Shown here: in pieces, positions 11,330 to 24,600 of the stretch
How positions within the stretch are numbered: position 1 is the stretch's first letter
Layout of the letters: each line of letters begins with the position of its first letter
Assembly (NCBI GenBank): GCA_025642065.1
Contig: JAODUP010000708.1
Location: 137,501 to 201,500 of the forward strand
DNA: 64,000 bases
Origin: Paralvinella palmiformis
Taxonomy: Eukaryota > Annelida > Polychaeta > Terebellida > Alvinellidae
Direction: 5' to 3'
Position numbers and translations under genes: made by a program
The notes under the pieces: model-generated
Told to the model about the DNA's origin: nothing
What the model saw: only the letters and a program-made list of their open reading frames with translations
Databases searched by the model: none

Positions 11330-11600
11330 AATGATAGGTTTATGGGTTGCTGGTCAAATGTTGAAATGAATATGTCGTCTAACAGGCAGCCGATGATTTA
11401 GGGTGAGACGGTCTGCAATTAGTATCATAGGAGCTGGGCCGCGTTCTGAGTTATATCGTGGTTGTCATGTTAAGATAAACCAAGTAATAACCCATAGCAG
11501 ATGCTGATGGATGTGTTTATACTCTCTCACTCTCTCTCACCGGCAGCCAATCTAGATTTCGTAATGTTTCTACTGATTTTATCACGTTTCCGAGTATTTA
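11330..11600 (-). mobile_element. CR1/L2-type LINE fragment
   Basis: TCGTCTAACAGGCAGCCGAT matches CTGTCTAACAGGTAGCCAAT in LINE A (6630). The surrounding 100 bp is collinear but decayed. Confidence 0.55.
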
Positions 11601-12097
11601 TCATCGAACAACCTTGAGCGTTTCAAATAGCGACATGGCCCGAATACAAGTGCAACCCCCCCCCCCCCAACAACAACAACAACTTCAAACACCCAGATAT
11701 GTATCCGATTAACCAACAATGCCCCATCTTTATCTCTGTTTAAAGACCACGTGATCGAGTCAGGCTTAGTGACTTTAGGCTATGATGTTGGCGGGGGTTA
11801 CGAGATGAGGACGAGGGGGTGAAAATTTTGTTGTTGGTTATGTCGTTTTGAGCAGTTCATAAAGGTGAAATGTGTTGCAGCCTCAACACTGCAACGCTAC
11901 CGATTCTGTTGTAGGTGTTGCTGGAACTGGTGTTTGTGTTGCGGATGATGCGGCTACTACTGCTGCTACCATTTTACGGCCACTTTTCGTACACCTGGCA
12001 GAGCAAAACAATAGTAGACGTTACTCGTCAGGTGAAAAGAAAGATTACGGAGTCTTTAGGATACGGATGTGTTTATTAACATGATACGCGGGTCATG

Positions 12098-12285
12098 ATG
12101 ATGATGATGAATGGTGTTTTACGGCTATTTTTGTGCACACGGTAGGCTAAATGGGCCAGCCGATCTCCAAATGTAGTGAAGCGAAGTCAAAGATGAAACA
12201 ACTTTCAGATATGCCCATGCCGAGATTCGAACACGGGCAGTAGTGATCTGTGGTCCAGCGCGCTACCAACTAGACCACGGAGGCG
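12098..12285 (-). mobile_element. tRNA-SINE family B, full-length copy
   Basis: Reverse complement of the family: the tRNA-like head with TGGTCTAGTTGGTAGCGCGC at the 12250-12280 end, B-box GTTCGAATCTC, body, and a (ATC)n tail at 12098-12110. Confidence 0.9.
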
Positions 12286-12332
12286 GGTAGTTAGAAATAA
12301 AACTGTCTACACTGTCTACAATCAGGAGTTTA

Positions 12333-12695
12333 GTGAGCTCCAGTGGCCTAGCGGTCAAGCACCCATCCCTTGGTGCCAAGGGTCACAGGTGCGATCCCAA
12401 CAAAAGGTCGAAACCTTTCCAGAGATTAATTTCTCGGTTCACTACATCGTGGGTGGCTGACCACGTTAAATGGCGCTGCCGTCTCCACTGAATTATTAAA
12501 AATAAAGGGGGACGTTAAAAAAACCCTGAGGACGTAAAACATTCTATCTGTGACCACCTTCGGGGTATTTCGACTCCATCTTTCCGTACTGCTCCCCTGT
12601 GAGTAGTGGGGGAGGACTTTTCTCAACCACTCCAACATAGAGTGGTGTGCTGAATAAGAGACAGCCTGGGGAATCTCCCTGAACTACAAAGCAAA
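12333..12695 (+). mobile_element. tRNA-derived SINE, family A, copy 2
   Basis: Aligns with 1250-1622 over the whole length. It is flanked by the direct repeat ACAATCAGGA (12318-12327 and 12702-12711), a plausible target-site duplication. Confidence 0.9.
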
Positions 12696-12711
12696 CAACC
12701 AACAATCAGGA

Positions 12712-13843
12712 CAACGAGTCATTATCACAGTGCGATTGACGACCAGAGGAAGGTCACTGTAGCTATTGTCTTTTTAAAATCACGAAGAAAAAAAAGAGAA
12801 GAAAAAATATCATCCTTACTGAACGTTTTGTTATACGACGGTGTTAATTAATAAAGGTACGTTGAGGAATTGTTTGGTCAAGTCTGGATCTACGGAGTGA
12901 CGAATTGCTGTGAGTGCGGGAAGGTCATCGGATGGGGAGGAGGCTGGAAGGGGTTTACCCCGCTCCATGATCCACCGCTGTTCCGCCTGATCCAGGACAC
13001 GTTTCATAGTTCAGTGATTGTGCGAGACTTTACGCGTTATGACGCTAGAACGTAGAGATAATTTCTATAACTCCATACCGTCTTTCTAATGACGATAAAT
13101 TGGTTTCCTTAATATGCAACGACCTGTTAGCTGGTTCACTGACGTTAGCTGCCTGGGGGGTGTATCATTCGTAGCCGTTGATCGAAACGATCTATTTCAT
13201 CTATATTCGATCAACATCGTCATCGCACTATGAATCATTCTATGGGCGGACACCTAGATGGTCAGCAAGGACTCGAACTCGTTATTTCCCCCCCCCCTTC
13301 ATATTCTACACCGTCACACCACCCACTCTTCTATCGCTATACACAAATTTCGGTCAAACACCTGGAGGGGTAATTATATATGAGGCGTTTCCTCTTAGTA
13401 GACTCAAAACATTTAGTAGATATCATTATTAATTATTCTGAACAATAAAGTAGACTGCACCAGTTGAGAATCCTGACATTATATTTACATTGATGTAACA
13501 AGGGGGGGGGGTTCCTTCCTCAAGCTACCATAGAAGCTTTACTGATGGAAATTGATATAAGCTAGAAAATATTTCAGATACCACAAATGGGGGTGGACTT
13601 CTTGTCTACGCCAGATCTACCACCACGGAGATCTCCTACTGGGGGTGGAGATCCCGAAGATGGGTTCCGGATAAACACGCTCATAGCTTTCAATCACCAC
13701 CCCCCACCTCTCCTCCCCTATATCACCGTCAAGTGGGTCAGTGGTCTAAACAAAGCTGAGACAAAAGGCCACGAAACAAAGTCAATTCGACTCGCAGACA
13801 GGATTCATTCCAAACGTAGACGATTATCTGGTGGTGAGCAAAT

Positions 13844-13847
<4 letters not shown>
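12712..13847. other. Intergenic, nothing recognised
   Basis: Several short ORFs, none with a recognisable family. Runs of C or G of 7 to 10 bases at 13289 and 13502. No supported feature. Confidence 0.45.

Positions 13848-13873
<26 letters not shown>
13847..13873. repeat. (AAT)n microsatellite at LINE B 3' end
   Basis: AAT units on the plus strand, i.e. an (ATT)n 3' tail for the minus-strand LINE B, as LINE A also has. Confidence 0.85.
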
Positions 13874-13874
<1 letters not shown>

Positions 13875-13876
<2 letters not shown>

Positions 13877-14590
13877 GTGGCAATATCTTCGAAAAGAGTC
13901 GAGCTCAGTATCGCACCTAGTACAAGAGTTGGGCAAACTCATAGTCAACGTACAATGCAGAATTTATCAACAGATGATCGGATGCAGTGGAAACTTGGGG
14001 GGATAAGCAAGTCTGAATAGGCGAATTTTCAAATGCGTGACGGTGTGATATGCTATGATTAAGGATGGGCTTAGGTAAGAAACGAGTAAGTTTCATGCGT
14101 TGTCTGGGTGTACTAATAATAATGAAATCTGTTTTGTCTGCATTGAGCCTAAGTCTATTGTTTGTCATCCAGTCAGAGATATCACTAAGAGAGTCACCTA
14201 GATGTGTAAGATAAAGATATGTTTCTTCTGTAGATAAAGATATGTATACTTGGGTGTCATCTGCATATAAATGACGGTCTAAGTTGTGGCTGCGAATAAG
14301 AGAGCCTACTGGTGTGCTACCCAGAGTTAACAGCAGCGGTCCAATAACAGAGCCTCGGGGGAACACCGTAAAATATAGGAACTGCCTCTGAGAAAACAGT
14401 TTCTTATTATTATTGAATGAGACCTATTTGTTAAGAATGAGCGGATCCAAGTGATTGCTGTCCCCGATATTCCATACCAATCAGAGAGGCGATCTAGAAG
14501 AACAGAATAATCAATGCATGGTGTCAAAAGCTGCGGATAAGTCTAAAAATGTTAGAGCTGTGCCCTTTCCTGTGTCTATGTTTAGTGATA
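13875..14590 (-). mobile_element. 5'-truncated L2/CR1-type LINE (LINE B)
   Basis: Minus strand: motif A FLDLSAAFDT (14522-14548), then SDWYGISGTAITWIRSFLTN, then FPRGSVIGPLLLTLGS, then motif C YADD (14256-14267), then SDISDWMTNNRLRLNADKT. One frameshift lies near 14330-14370. It differs clearly from LINE A, so it is a second family. Confidence 0.88.
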
Positions 14591-15403
14591 TGACGTTGAT
14601 TAATTAATTTATTTATAAGTTATAAAAGCGTGTTTATCTTTCACGATTGAAAATTTCTAACTAATTCGTGCTAAAGCTCATTGTATCAGTGTACACATAC
14701 TGGATCTTAATGGGAATATCCACATAAGTTCCTACACCCCCCCCCTCCCCAAGCTCTACCGTGTCCTGTCTAGTTTAATCTACAGGGTGTTGGGGGGAGG
14801 GAGGGATAAACTCCGTCGTTCCAGTTTAGATTGGTATAAGACATTACACATATATATCTCGGCATGTACACATATACACGCATTGTACTGTTTGTGGAGA
14901 GCCTGGCTAAACTACTTCTACAACGATAGACAACAGTGAGCTGCTATATTAAATAAGAGGCACCATATAGATATATTGTTGACATGTATTATTTTTTTAT
15001 TTTTTTACAGCCTTCTCACATTTTATTGGAAAAGGTTAATTTATATACCTGCCCATTTTGTGCCTACGAGACATTCGATGGACTCAGTGACTTTTATTCA
15101 GGGTATAAAGTAAAACATATAGCTTATTAGGCTCATATATTTCATGCCATGTCGACCCGAGGCAAATATGCTAAAACGTCAGAGCAAAATCAGTTAGTTA
15201 GTGTGACCCACCTTATCCTGGGGTAAAATTATCAGGCGTTGGAGAGAGGCGTATTTTTATTTGATATGCCCTTTCTGAAAATTAATTTCTTGAGGTATTC
15301 ACGACCGGAGTGAACTTTTTAAATCCAACCTGGCCCTGCTCACTCGAGAACACAGAACGATCGCCGTTATGACGGATCCGCCGGCATACAGGTCACATGA
15401 GCG
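14591..15403. other. Upstream flank of AGFG1, nothing recognised
   Basis: AT-rich. Nothing coding is supported, and no conserved element beyond the proximal promoter sites listed separately. Confidence 0.5.
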
Positions 15404-15451
15404 TGACGTCAGCAGCGGAAGTAGGGTTATTATATGACGTCCAAGATGGCG
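15404..15451 (+). promoter_or_regulatory. AGFG1: AGFG1 core promoter: CRE, ETS-type and YY1-type sites
   Basis: A perfect palindromic CRE TGACGTCA lies at 15404-15411, a GCGGAAGT ETS-type site at 15415-15422, a second half-CRE TGACGT at 15435-15440, and CAAGATGGCG at 15442-15451. The last fits a YY1 site overlapping the start codon, as in many housekeeping genes. No TATA box is evident, so a TATA-less promoter with a very short 5' UTR is inferred. Confidence 0.6.
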
Positions 15452-15615
15452 ACTTCTGCGAGTAAACGAAAGCAAGATGAGAAACATCTTAAAATGTTGC
15501 GCGAAATCGTGGCGCTGCCACACAACAAGCAGTGTTTCGACTGCCACCAGAGAGGGCCGACATATGTTAATATGACTGTTGGCTCGTTCGTCTGCACCTC
15601 GTGTAGTGGTATTTT
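15446..15615 (+). CDS. AGFG1: AGFG1 exon 1: ArfGAP zinc finger
   Basis: Encodes residues 1-56 plus two bases of codon 57. It holds all four zinc cysteines (CFDC and CTSC). The donor is TT|GTAAGT, phase 2. Downstream intron 1 is about 2.9 kb. Confidence 0.95.
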
Positions 15616-18600
15616 GTAAGTGTGTCGGCTTCACTCTTAATCATTTACTCTCGCCTTCTGTCAGAGATTCTGTGTATGTTTGTTGATTATTTTCATGTTA
15701 GATGTCTTTGTTGTTTAGTTCTAGCAGATATCTGAACCGCGGCACCACCAGATGTAACCCTTCTCTTTTATAATCAACAATTAATCAGTTCGTTTCAAGG
15801 ACCTCCCCCCAGTAGTCAGTACTGTTGTTATGCCTTACGCCGTCACGGGCATGTGGAAGGGGCTGACGAGGTGGCTTAGAATTTAAAGCGAAGCTGTCAT
15901 ATCTCTAATATTTAAAAATACAATTTATAAAATGCTGGATTCAGCCAATATATCTCTAGTACAGTAACAGAGTTAATAATGGAGGGTCACTTGGAATTAG
16001 TAAATAATTGAATGAATCCTACTCACATTTCACAGTAGACTTGGAATCCACCAGAATGTGTTCAGCATATCATATGAATTGTGTAGGAATTACATTTGTT
16101 ATCTGAAGTTACCACATAAGCCACCCTGCTGAGTATTTAAATCTTATGACTAACTCAAAGAAATGCAGAACAGAATACTAATTGATATCAAAATGTTGGT
16201 TACAATTGACCATTTGTCATATGATTTGAGATTGTCGTTCCATTGTGATATGGTGCACTTGACATGGTAATTATTAATTGTTTTCAATTATATAAAAGTA
16301 AATGAAGGTAATCCAACTTTGGGTTTCAACATAGCATACCAGTAATCTATATAGAGATATTGCTATTTAGGAATTAATTAATTTTTTATCATCTCACTGG
16401 AAATGACAATCTCAATCTGGAGCAAAACTTACCTATCCTAAACTGTGACTCCTATAGCCTGTCCCCAGACCCAACTGTTTTAATAACCATTTGAGATCTT
16501 TTGTAAACTTATCATATGTAAGTGGTTTAGTACCCAGTAAATATAGGATCTGACCACTGCTGGATGGAACTAAGCAAAAACATTCATTTCAAGGCTCCTA
16601 CTGGACAGTGGAATATAAACACATCTTTGTTGATTACAAAATAGACTTTTACATGGGGATGCACCTAAGACTATGATACACAACTTACTGTATGTCATGG
16701 CCATTGAGCCAAGACTTTGTGTCAACATTTTGACCCTTATTTTGGGGGGTCGGCTTAATGGTCGGTGCTATTTCAGTGTCAAGAAATCCAGACATCAGGA
16801 GAAAAATTCAGTGTGTTAGCAGCCAACTAGAAAAGGACATCAAAAGATCAATCGTTATTTTGATTTAAACTCATTCAGTCAAAATAGAAGTGAAACAAGT
16901 TAATGATAATTATACATGGCTTTATAATGAAAATCAATATTTATATGTAGAATTATCTGATTTTTGTAATTGTGGATAAATATTGTTGGACTCAGTAGTG
17001 CATTTCACAACTTTCGAAGGCAGCGTCAGTAATAAGACAACTGATACCCAAAACATTCTGTACCCAAGAGCATCATATCTCATTCATTTGGCGGCATAGA
17101 CATTAGGGTGCCCCCATATACCTAGACTATATTGTTTGGGCATATTTATATTAATAACGAGATAATTATTGATTAATTTATTTATTTTCAATAGAGTTAG
17201 TTACTAACTGACTGCATATACCAGTAATTTACATTGTCTTGGTTATTGCCGCTTTAGTGACCAAAACGTACCATCAAAGGCTCAGTAGTAATTGACAATA
17301 TGTCTAAGTCATTGTCTTCATATACAGTTCATTGAATGTTTAATAATGCCGTTAATTTAAGTTTGAGGTCCTATGTATGCATTAACAGTTTGTGTAAACG
17401 ATCGTTATATAATTAGCCTTGATCTATTGACAGTATACAAAACACATTGGTACAAATAATGAATTATGAAAACAAAACTATTTCCTGCGTTTAAAACATT
17501 ACCTGGAAATACTGCAGGGAAATATTCAGATTTTTAGGTCAGCTTAATGGACGTTACTACCATAAATCGTAATCTTTTAGGCCTAAAATACCAAGTCGGC
17601 TTAATGGCTGGGACATATGGTATTATATCATCAGATATCTCTTTAGCTAAAAGTGCCTTGTGGTTAGGCTTTTGCATTTTTTACCATGTTAATGCTTACA
17701 TGTGGTGTTACCAATATAGTGGAAACAAATTGATCAAGAACTTTGGTTTAGTTTTGTTGTTCGGGGAGAATCCCCAGGCTGTCGCTTAATCAGCACAGCC
17801 TCTATGTTGGTTCTATATATAATTTGGTTCTATATATATATATATATGCGATATGCACACTGACTATAGCACCCCACTTGAACATTTAACCAATTAAAAT
17901 GGTCTGGTTACCATGGGCTCCGCCCACAACACTGTGACACCACCACATACCATACCTGTAATCTATATAGATATTGCTATTTAGGAATTTAAATTAAAAA
18001 ATTAAATCCACAAATTAATTTACCATTTAATTCTTTAATTCAGAAATGTTTCTTCCATGACAATCCTACTTGGAATATAAACTACTGGAAGTAGGTATTC
18101 CAAGTAGCTACTCATGGTAAAATGTATTAGGCAAAAAAGATTTGGAATTAACAAAATGGAATATGATCAGGGATAATAATACTGTACAGCGCCTCAAAAC
18201 ATGGTTACCTGGTTCTGGCTCTATTTAAACATGCATTATTGTATAAAATGGCTTGAGGCATAATTTATTTAAAACAAGCTGTACTAGAAATTGATTAATG
18301 TGTGGTTTGTATGGCTGAGCAGTTGCATGATTTTGTGGTCCAGATTTTTTTAGTTAATTAGAGTCCCTTTAGTTTGAATGGTGTATCAATCATTAATTAA
18401 TTGATGATGTCTTATCTTGGTGTTTGCATGTGATTAGTTGGTTTCTCAGTGAAATGCTCAATCAGATAGCATCTGTAAGTAGTATGTGTTTATGTTTGTG
18501 ATATCTTGACCATTTTTGCTTCAGGAGAGGTCTGAATCCACCACACAGAGTGAAGTCCATATCTATGGCTACGTTTACTCCAGAAGAAATGGAATTCTTA

Positions 18601-21600
18601 AAAATACGAGGAAATGAGGTAGACATTGTTTTGTTTATATAACACATACCCATATTGCTGGTCATATTATATAAAGCTGGTATATATGTACATTTATCTG
18701 AAGTCATAGACACATGACATGGGGATGCTTGGGAACATTTGATAGCCTAGGTCCACTTAATATATAAAGGAGATGTTGGAGGTCAGTAGGTTCACACATT
18801 AAACAGAGGCAACGTTAGGGGTCATGGATCTAGCTAGTTTTACACATTATATGTGGGAGGGCTTTCGAGCTTGATGAACTAATTAGATTTACATGGTATA
18901 CACAGCATTAGGACTAGGAGTCATGGATCAACCTAGCAACACACAGCAAACACAAGGCTTTAGGGCTTGATGAACTAACTAGATCTACATGGTATATACA
19001 GGTAGCATTAAGAGTCGTGGATCGACCTAGCTCCACACAGTGAACACAGGGCTTTAGGGTTTGATGAACTAACTAGATCTACATGGTATATACAGGTAGC
19101 ATTAAGAGTCGTGGATCAACCTAGCTCCACACAGTGAACACAGGGCTTTAGGGTTTGATGAACTAACTAGATCTACATGGTATATACAGGTAGCATTAAG
19201 AGTCGTGGATCGACCTAGCTCCACACAGTGAACACAGGGCTGTAGGGTTTGATGAACTAACTAGATCTACATGGTATGCATAGGTAGCACTAGGAATCAT
19301 GGATCAACCTAGCTCCACTTAGTGAACACAGGGGAGCTTCACAAACTAACTAGGTCTAAATGGAGTACAGATAGATAGCATTAGAGGTCAGAAATCTAGC
19401 TAGTTTTAAACATTAATGTACATACAGTGGGTGTTTAGAGTTTAGTGGAGGATATTGGGGGTCATAGGACTTCCTAGGTATATATAGAATATATACAGAG
19501 AGTGTTATGTGTTGGGGGCTATCAGTAATTTTGCACGAGAACAAGGAGACACCATTCAACTTGAAACACACAGAATACACATCAAACAGACAAAATATTC
19601 AATTGTTAAATTTGGTAACCTAGCCTTAAATTCCACATGGTATATATATATATATATTTATATTGAAGCCTAGTAGTATCACAGCAACAGCTGAATCAGT
19701 TTATTCTCAATATATGAGCATATATATCTATGTACTAATATTACTGGTGTGTGTATCCCACAGTTTTGTAGGAAGGTCTGGCTGGCCAGATTTAACCCAT
19801 CGCTACACCGAGAACCCGATTCTAAAGATGAGCACAAAGTGAAGGAATTCATGTCAGATAAATACGAGAAGAAACGCTACTACACAGAGCCAACAGAGTC
19901 CCTACATCTAGAGGCCAGGGAGATGAATACACCTCCTGTTAAACCTGATGCAAAACAGCTCCGGTCTTTAACAGGAAACAATTTACCCATGTTAAAGGTG
20001 GACCAGGTAACTATTAGTGTCTGAGAGTATTGATACATTATGTTATTTTAGTATTGATTCCGAGATTAATCTTAGAGTGAAAGGTTGGAGTAGGATTGAT
20101 TTTGACATTAGAGATCAGGCATGAGGTTATCAAAATCTATTACATGTTCTCAAGTAATCGTAATCGCCATTTCCAGATGCAATATAAACATAATTGATTA
20201 CTTTATAAATGTAATCGTAATCAATAATTACTTTCATTGATCTCACAAGGTGTTTGATTATTTACCATTTTATATCATGCTAGAGATATAGTTTCCTATG
20301 TATGGCAAAAGATAACAATAGAACTGATTAACCCATAGATGAGCGGCTGTCATATTTATTTGTCAGTTTATTGGTTTTATGAACATGAAAGGAAAATGGG
20401 TTGAAACACTGCTTTAGATGTTGCCACTATTATAATTCATATAAACAGGCATTTCAGATTAATTCGTGTTGATTTCACACAGTTAGGCCCAACCTAGTCA
20501 CACAATCAGCAGTCATGCATGACTTGTTTGTGACACTGTTGTTTTAACTACAGCTCCAAACAATCCTGATTGTCAAGCAGTTGGATGACAAGCAGCCAAT
20601 TAATTAATGCAGTAGTGAAAATAAACAACGTTAAATTTGGGACCCAGTAGGCGTACATGGCGACAAAGGTCAGCATTAGACAGAGATCAAAGTACAGAGG
20701 TGGTTCAATTATAGAAGAAAAATACAATTTTAGAGCATAGCAATAATTTAGGACTGAAAAGTGGTCTATGTACAGAGGTGGTCGGAGTTGGAGGTTTGAC
20801 TGTATTCTTATTATTCTATATATTATATAGACCTTACCTGGCTATACACGATGTATTCAAATATTCAAACAATTCCATTTCTCTTTACATGTATGATGTA
20901 TTTAAATGGAATATTAGTACTTTAATGCAGGGTTGGCCAAAAGCCGGCTAATTCAAGTATTAGCCGGGCCGGTGGTTTTTACTGGCTGATTGATTGATGA
21001 TATTTTTTGACCAGATTGCTGAGCCACAGATATATACTTATGGTATATATTTGTGGCTGACCATGTAGATCCAGTAACAATGGCTTCACTTAATACTCCA
21101 TCTCTAGCTGTTTTTGGTTTCAATTGCACTGTACCAAGATATCTGCTAATCTCTCACATGAAATTATTGATATGCATGGTTAGCATCATAGGCGGCTTCA
21201 GTACAGCATAAAGGGATATAAGGTGGGAGAAAAGAGAACTTGAATCTTAAAATGTAATGCATTCTAAAACTAGTTATGAAGTGCCACATTTGACTGCAAC
21301 TTGGGGAAACCAAAAGATGCCATATGGAACTTTTATGATGTTGGTGATGACAAGACTAATGCTAAATATAAGGAGTGTCAAAGTGATGAAATGTCACAGA
21401 AAGAAATGTCCAGTCCTTTGCAATATTCAAAAGAACATTTGATTGTACTGAGAACGATGAAACCAGTCATGAATTGAATGAATCCACACCAAAACGGCCC
21501 AAACTCCAGCAACCTATCGCACATGTCAACTGATTCCAAGATGAAAGCTCAGCTAGATGAACAAATTGCATGTGCATTCTATGCCTGCAATATTCTATTC

Positions 21601-24600
21601 AATATTTTCAAGGAGATTATGTTTTCATTGTAATTGTGAGTAAATATATGTAAAGGTGTTCATCTCTTCTTGGTATCCAAAACATTGTAATCATATTTTC
21701 AATCAGCCAATATCAGCCACTTGGATAGAAAAAGTAAAAACCACTGGCTTTAACTGGGAACGGTTGATCTACATCTTAAATCAGACCAGCTGTGATCTTG
21801 TTGTCAAGGCAACCAACCATGTTTGGTTTATATGAAACTAGACATTTGGTGTTTTAATTAGCGGTATTATACATGCAACTGAGTGAATGTTGACGAAGAA
21901 TCACATTCATGTTTGTGTTATATAGATTGTAATTATGATTACTTTATAATGTAATTGTAATCGATTACATTCAGAATGAATATAATCATGGTATTCTCAA
22001 GTAATCGTAATCAATTACCGTGGTCCTGTAATCGCCCCAAACTCTCATAGAGATACTGTTGTTATGTCACCACTAGTTTTGTATTTATTCTGGAAGTGGG
22101 TGTTGTTGTTTCCAGTTTAATGTATAGATACACAATGCAGTGTCTTAACCAGTTATAGCTGTAATTGACCAACTGATGTCACAAACTGGGCATACCTGTG
22201 ACATTTACTTTCAGTTTTCTGGCTAATTTCCAATGTTTATTTCCACCCATAGACTGGATTCGGAATAAATTATTGTGACACTGTATGATGTTATTAACTC
22301 ATGTTTAAACCATTAACTTTTGTGCCAAGCTCAAACTTTAAATGTTTATGATGGTTTTCGCTTGTTTTATCTTTGCACTCCGCTAAATCATCGTTCATAT
22401 TTCATTGCATGCATTTAACATGATTATTCTCTTTATCTACTTGGGCATAAAAAATGGCCAATCTTGAAGCTCGTTTATAGTACTTTTAGTGTGTGCTGCA
22501 AACCTTTAAAAAACGATCTTTACATGATGTACTATGGATGTACATCCGACCCATTCGCATTTATTTTTCTTACGTCAGAATAAAATTAGCTGTATAAATG
22601 AGTGACAGGTACCCTAAATAATGTCTGATACATGTATATCAGAGAATTTCAATTCTGATTTAGTGTGTGTTTAGTGATTAGCTTGAAATATTGACTTGAA
22701 ACTCTTTGGAAAACAAACAAAGAAGAAATATTAAATTAAATTTTGAGGAAACAGTGCATATAACATGGAACATTGTGATTGTCATTGTGTTAAAATAAGC
22801 CAGCATTTTTTGTTTGCATGCATAAATGACCCCCCCCCCCACAGTGTCCCAGTTTTTACACTTTACTGTGAATATTGAATTTCAGTCAAGGATTGTTAAT
22901 ATTTTAAATTATTGCTATGTATATATATAAAATAATAAATGTCTCGTGTTTTTGTCCAGCCCGTATAACTCTCTCCTGGCTCTGGGCTTAATAGAAGAAA
23001 AATCAAGCCTAAAATTCTGAATCACAGTTACCTTATTGGCATCTCGTAGTGCTGAAATGTTTTTTTTTTAAACTCAGAAAATGCTTTTTACGTTCCTATA
23101 TTCTGACCTAATTATTTCTATGGATGTCCCATAAATATTCTGGTTAGCCATTATCAGACAGTAAAATGTTGACGAATTGTGAGGGTTTAGAAACTGGTAA
23201 CTCAGTTAATATCGTCCTTGAACTTGGCCATTGATGGATTTCCAGCGGGTTGCTAAAATTAATCGTAGTCTACGAGAAAAATTTCTTGGATAGAAATGAA
23301 ATTTTTTTGTTTACAAAATTGGCGTTCTAAATACCCTTAAAATAACAACTGCTGTTTTCTGCAACATATATTAACCCCCCATGTCAGCTTTAACTTGGAT
23401 ATATCAAACCCAGTTTTTATGTTATACCCACTTATAACAATGTCATATGCTGGCTGGTGTCAGCAAATCTCCTATAATAATAATGTCTATATTGAAAACA
23501 TGCCTATAAATTATAAGCTTGTTTCATTATAGTATAAGGAATAATTTCCATGGTCCCATAAGAGTTTAACCAATGTAAATTATCATGTATATATTGAAGT
23601 GTCATACTATATAAAAGTTTCAGGTCTGTTGTGTTTCTCTCTGTACTTAGACCGGCATTGGGTTTCCATACATGTTAAGTCTCCCGCATTCAGTGGGAGA
23701 CTCCCTCAATTTCGTCAAATCTCCCGCACTCCCTTGTGGGAGAATCGATCTCCCGCATTTTAAACGAAAATGCTCTTTTTATAAATATGCTGTGTGTGGG
23801 GTCGATTCTATGTAAACGGTTTGTGTTCAGTGATCTTAAAATGTGGTGTTCAATAGTGATGGAAACTATTTTGTTATCTTAGACCACCTGATTTATGCAT
23901 AAATCCCTGACACCCTCTTATTTACATACAAATAAAGACCCTCCTATTTACCTATAAATGCCCCTTTCCGACACAATCAGATTTACTTATAAATATCCCA
24001 CACTGGCATTTTAGAAACTTAACATGTATGGGTTTCTTCTGGGAAGAAAGGTATTTCTTCACTTCCAATTGGAAGAAATGGGTTTTTACTGGGAAGAAAT
24101 TGGGAAGAGTCTGTGACAACAATCTTAGCACCATCGTAATTGGGATGTAGAGAATATGCCACAAGGCGCTCCATTGTAACAGCTTGGTTGAGACGTTTCT
24201 TAACAAATCTTGTACTAACGTTATGTAAGAAGTGCAAAATACCCAAATTGAGGCCCCTTTTAAAGGGTCTTTGTGCAATTAATTGACGAACAAGTGGATT
24301 CCAATTATCCAAGTAAATCTATTAATTAGTAAATGCTGTGATCAGCAGTTTCATGACCCACACATGAATCTTTGTCTTTTAATAATTTTTCATTTATAAA
24401 AACAAGATGTAATTTAAACACACTAGTTAATATTTATTGTAATAGTTTGGTGAAACTTAATCATTATTTATTGAATAATGATGGATTAATAGGCAGCGAT
24501 GTGGCGATTTTCTTCCGACTCTGGCTATTATTGTGTTGAATTCTATAGTGTTGTGCGTTAAGGATGGCTCAAACCTTCTTTCCTGCAGCTGGTAGGAAAT

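Larger units (their letters stand above)
15616..18524 (+). other. AGFG1 intron 1
   Basis: Holds a SINE A scrap (17757-17812), a (TA)n at 17827-17837, a partial hAT-type MITE (17956-18160), and a 35-bp repeat TAATCTATATAGAGATATTG at 16343 that recurs at 17957. No extra exon seen. Confidence 0.6.

Noticed and set aside
12241..12285. tRNA gene
   Set aside because: A and B boxes belong to SINE family B; the 3' half does not fold into a tRNA and the body continues into the SINE.
15299..15634. 111-codon ORF on the minus strand over AGFG1 exon 1
   Set aside because: It is the antisense shadow of the exon and promoter and shows no family similarity.
18873..19690. Regular repeats considered as a CRISPR-like array
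   Set aside because: Units are tandem with no unique spacers, and the context is an animal intron.
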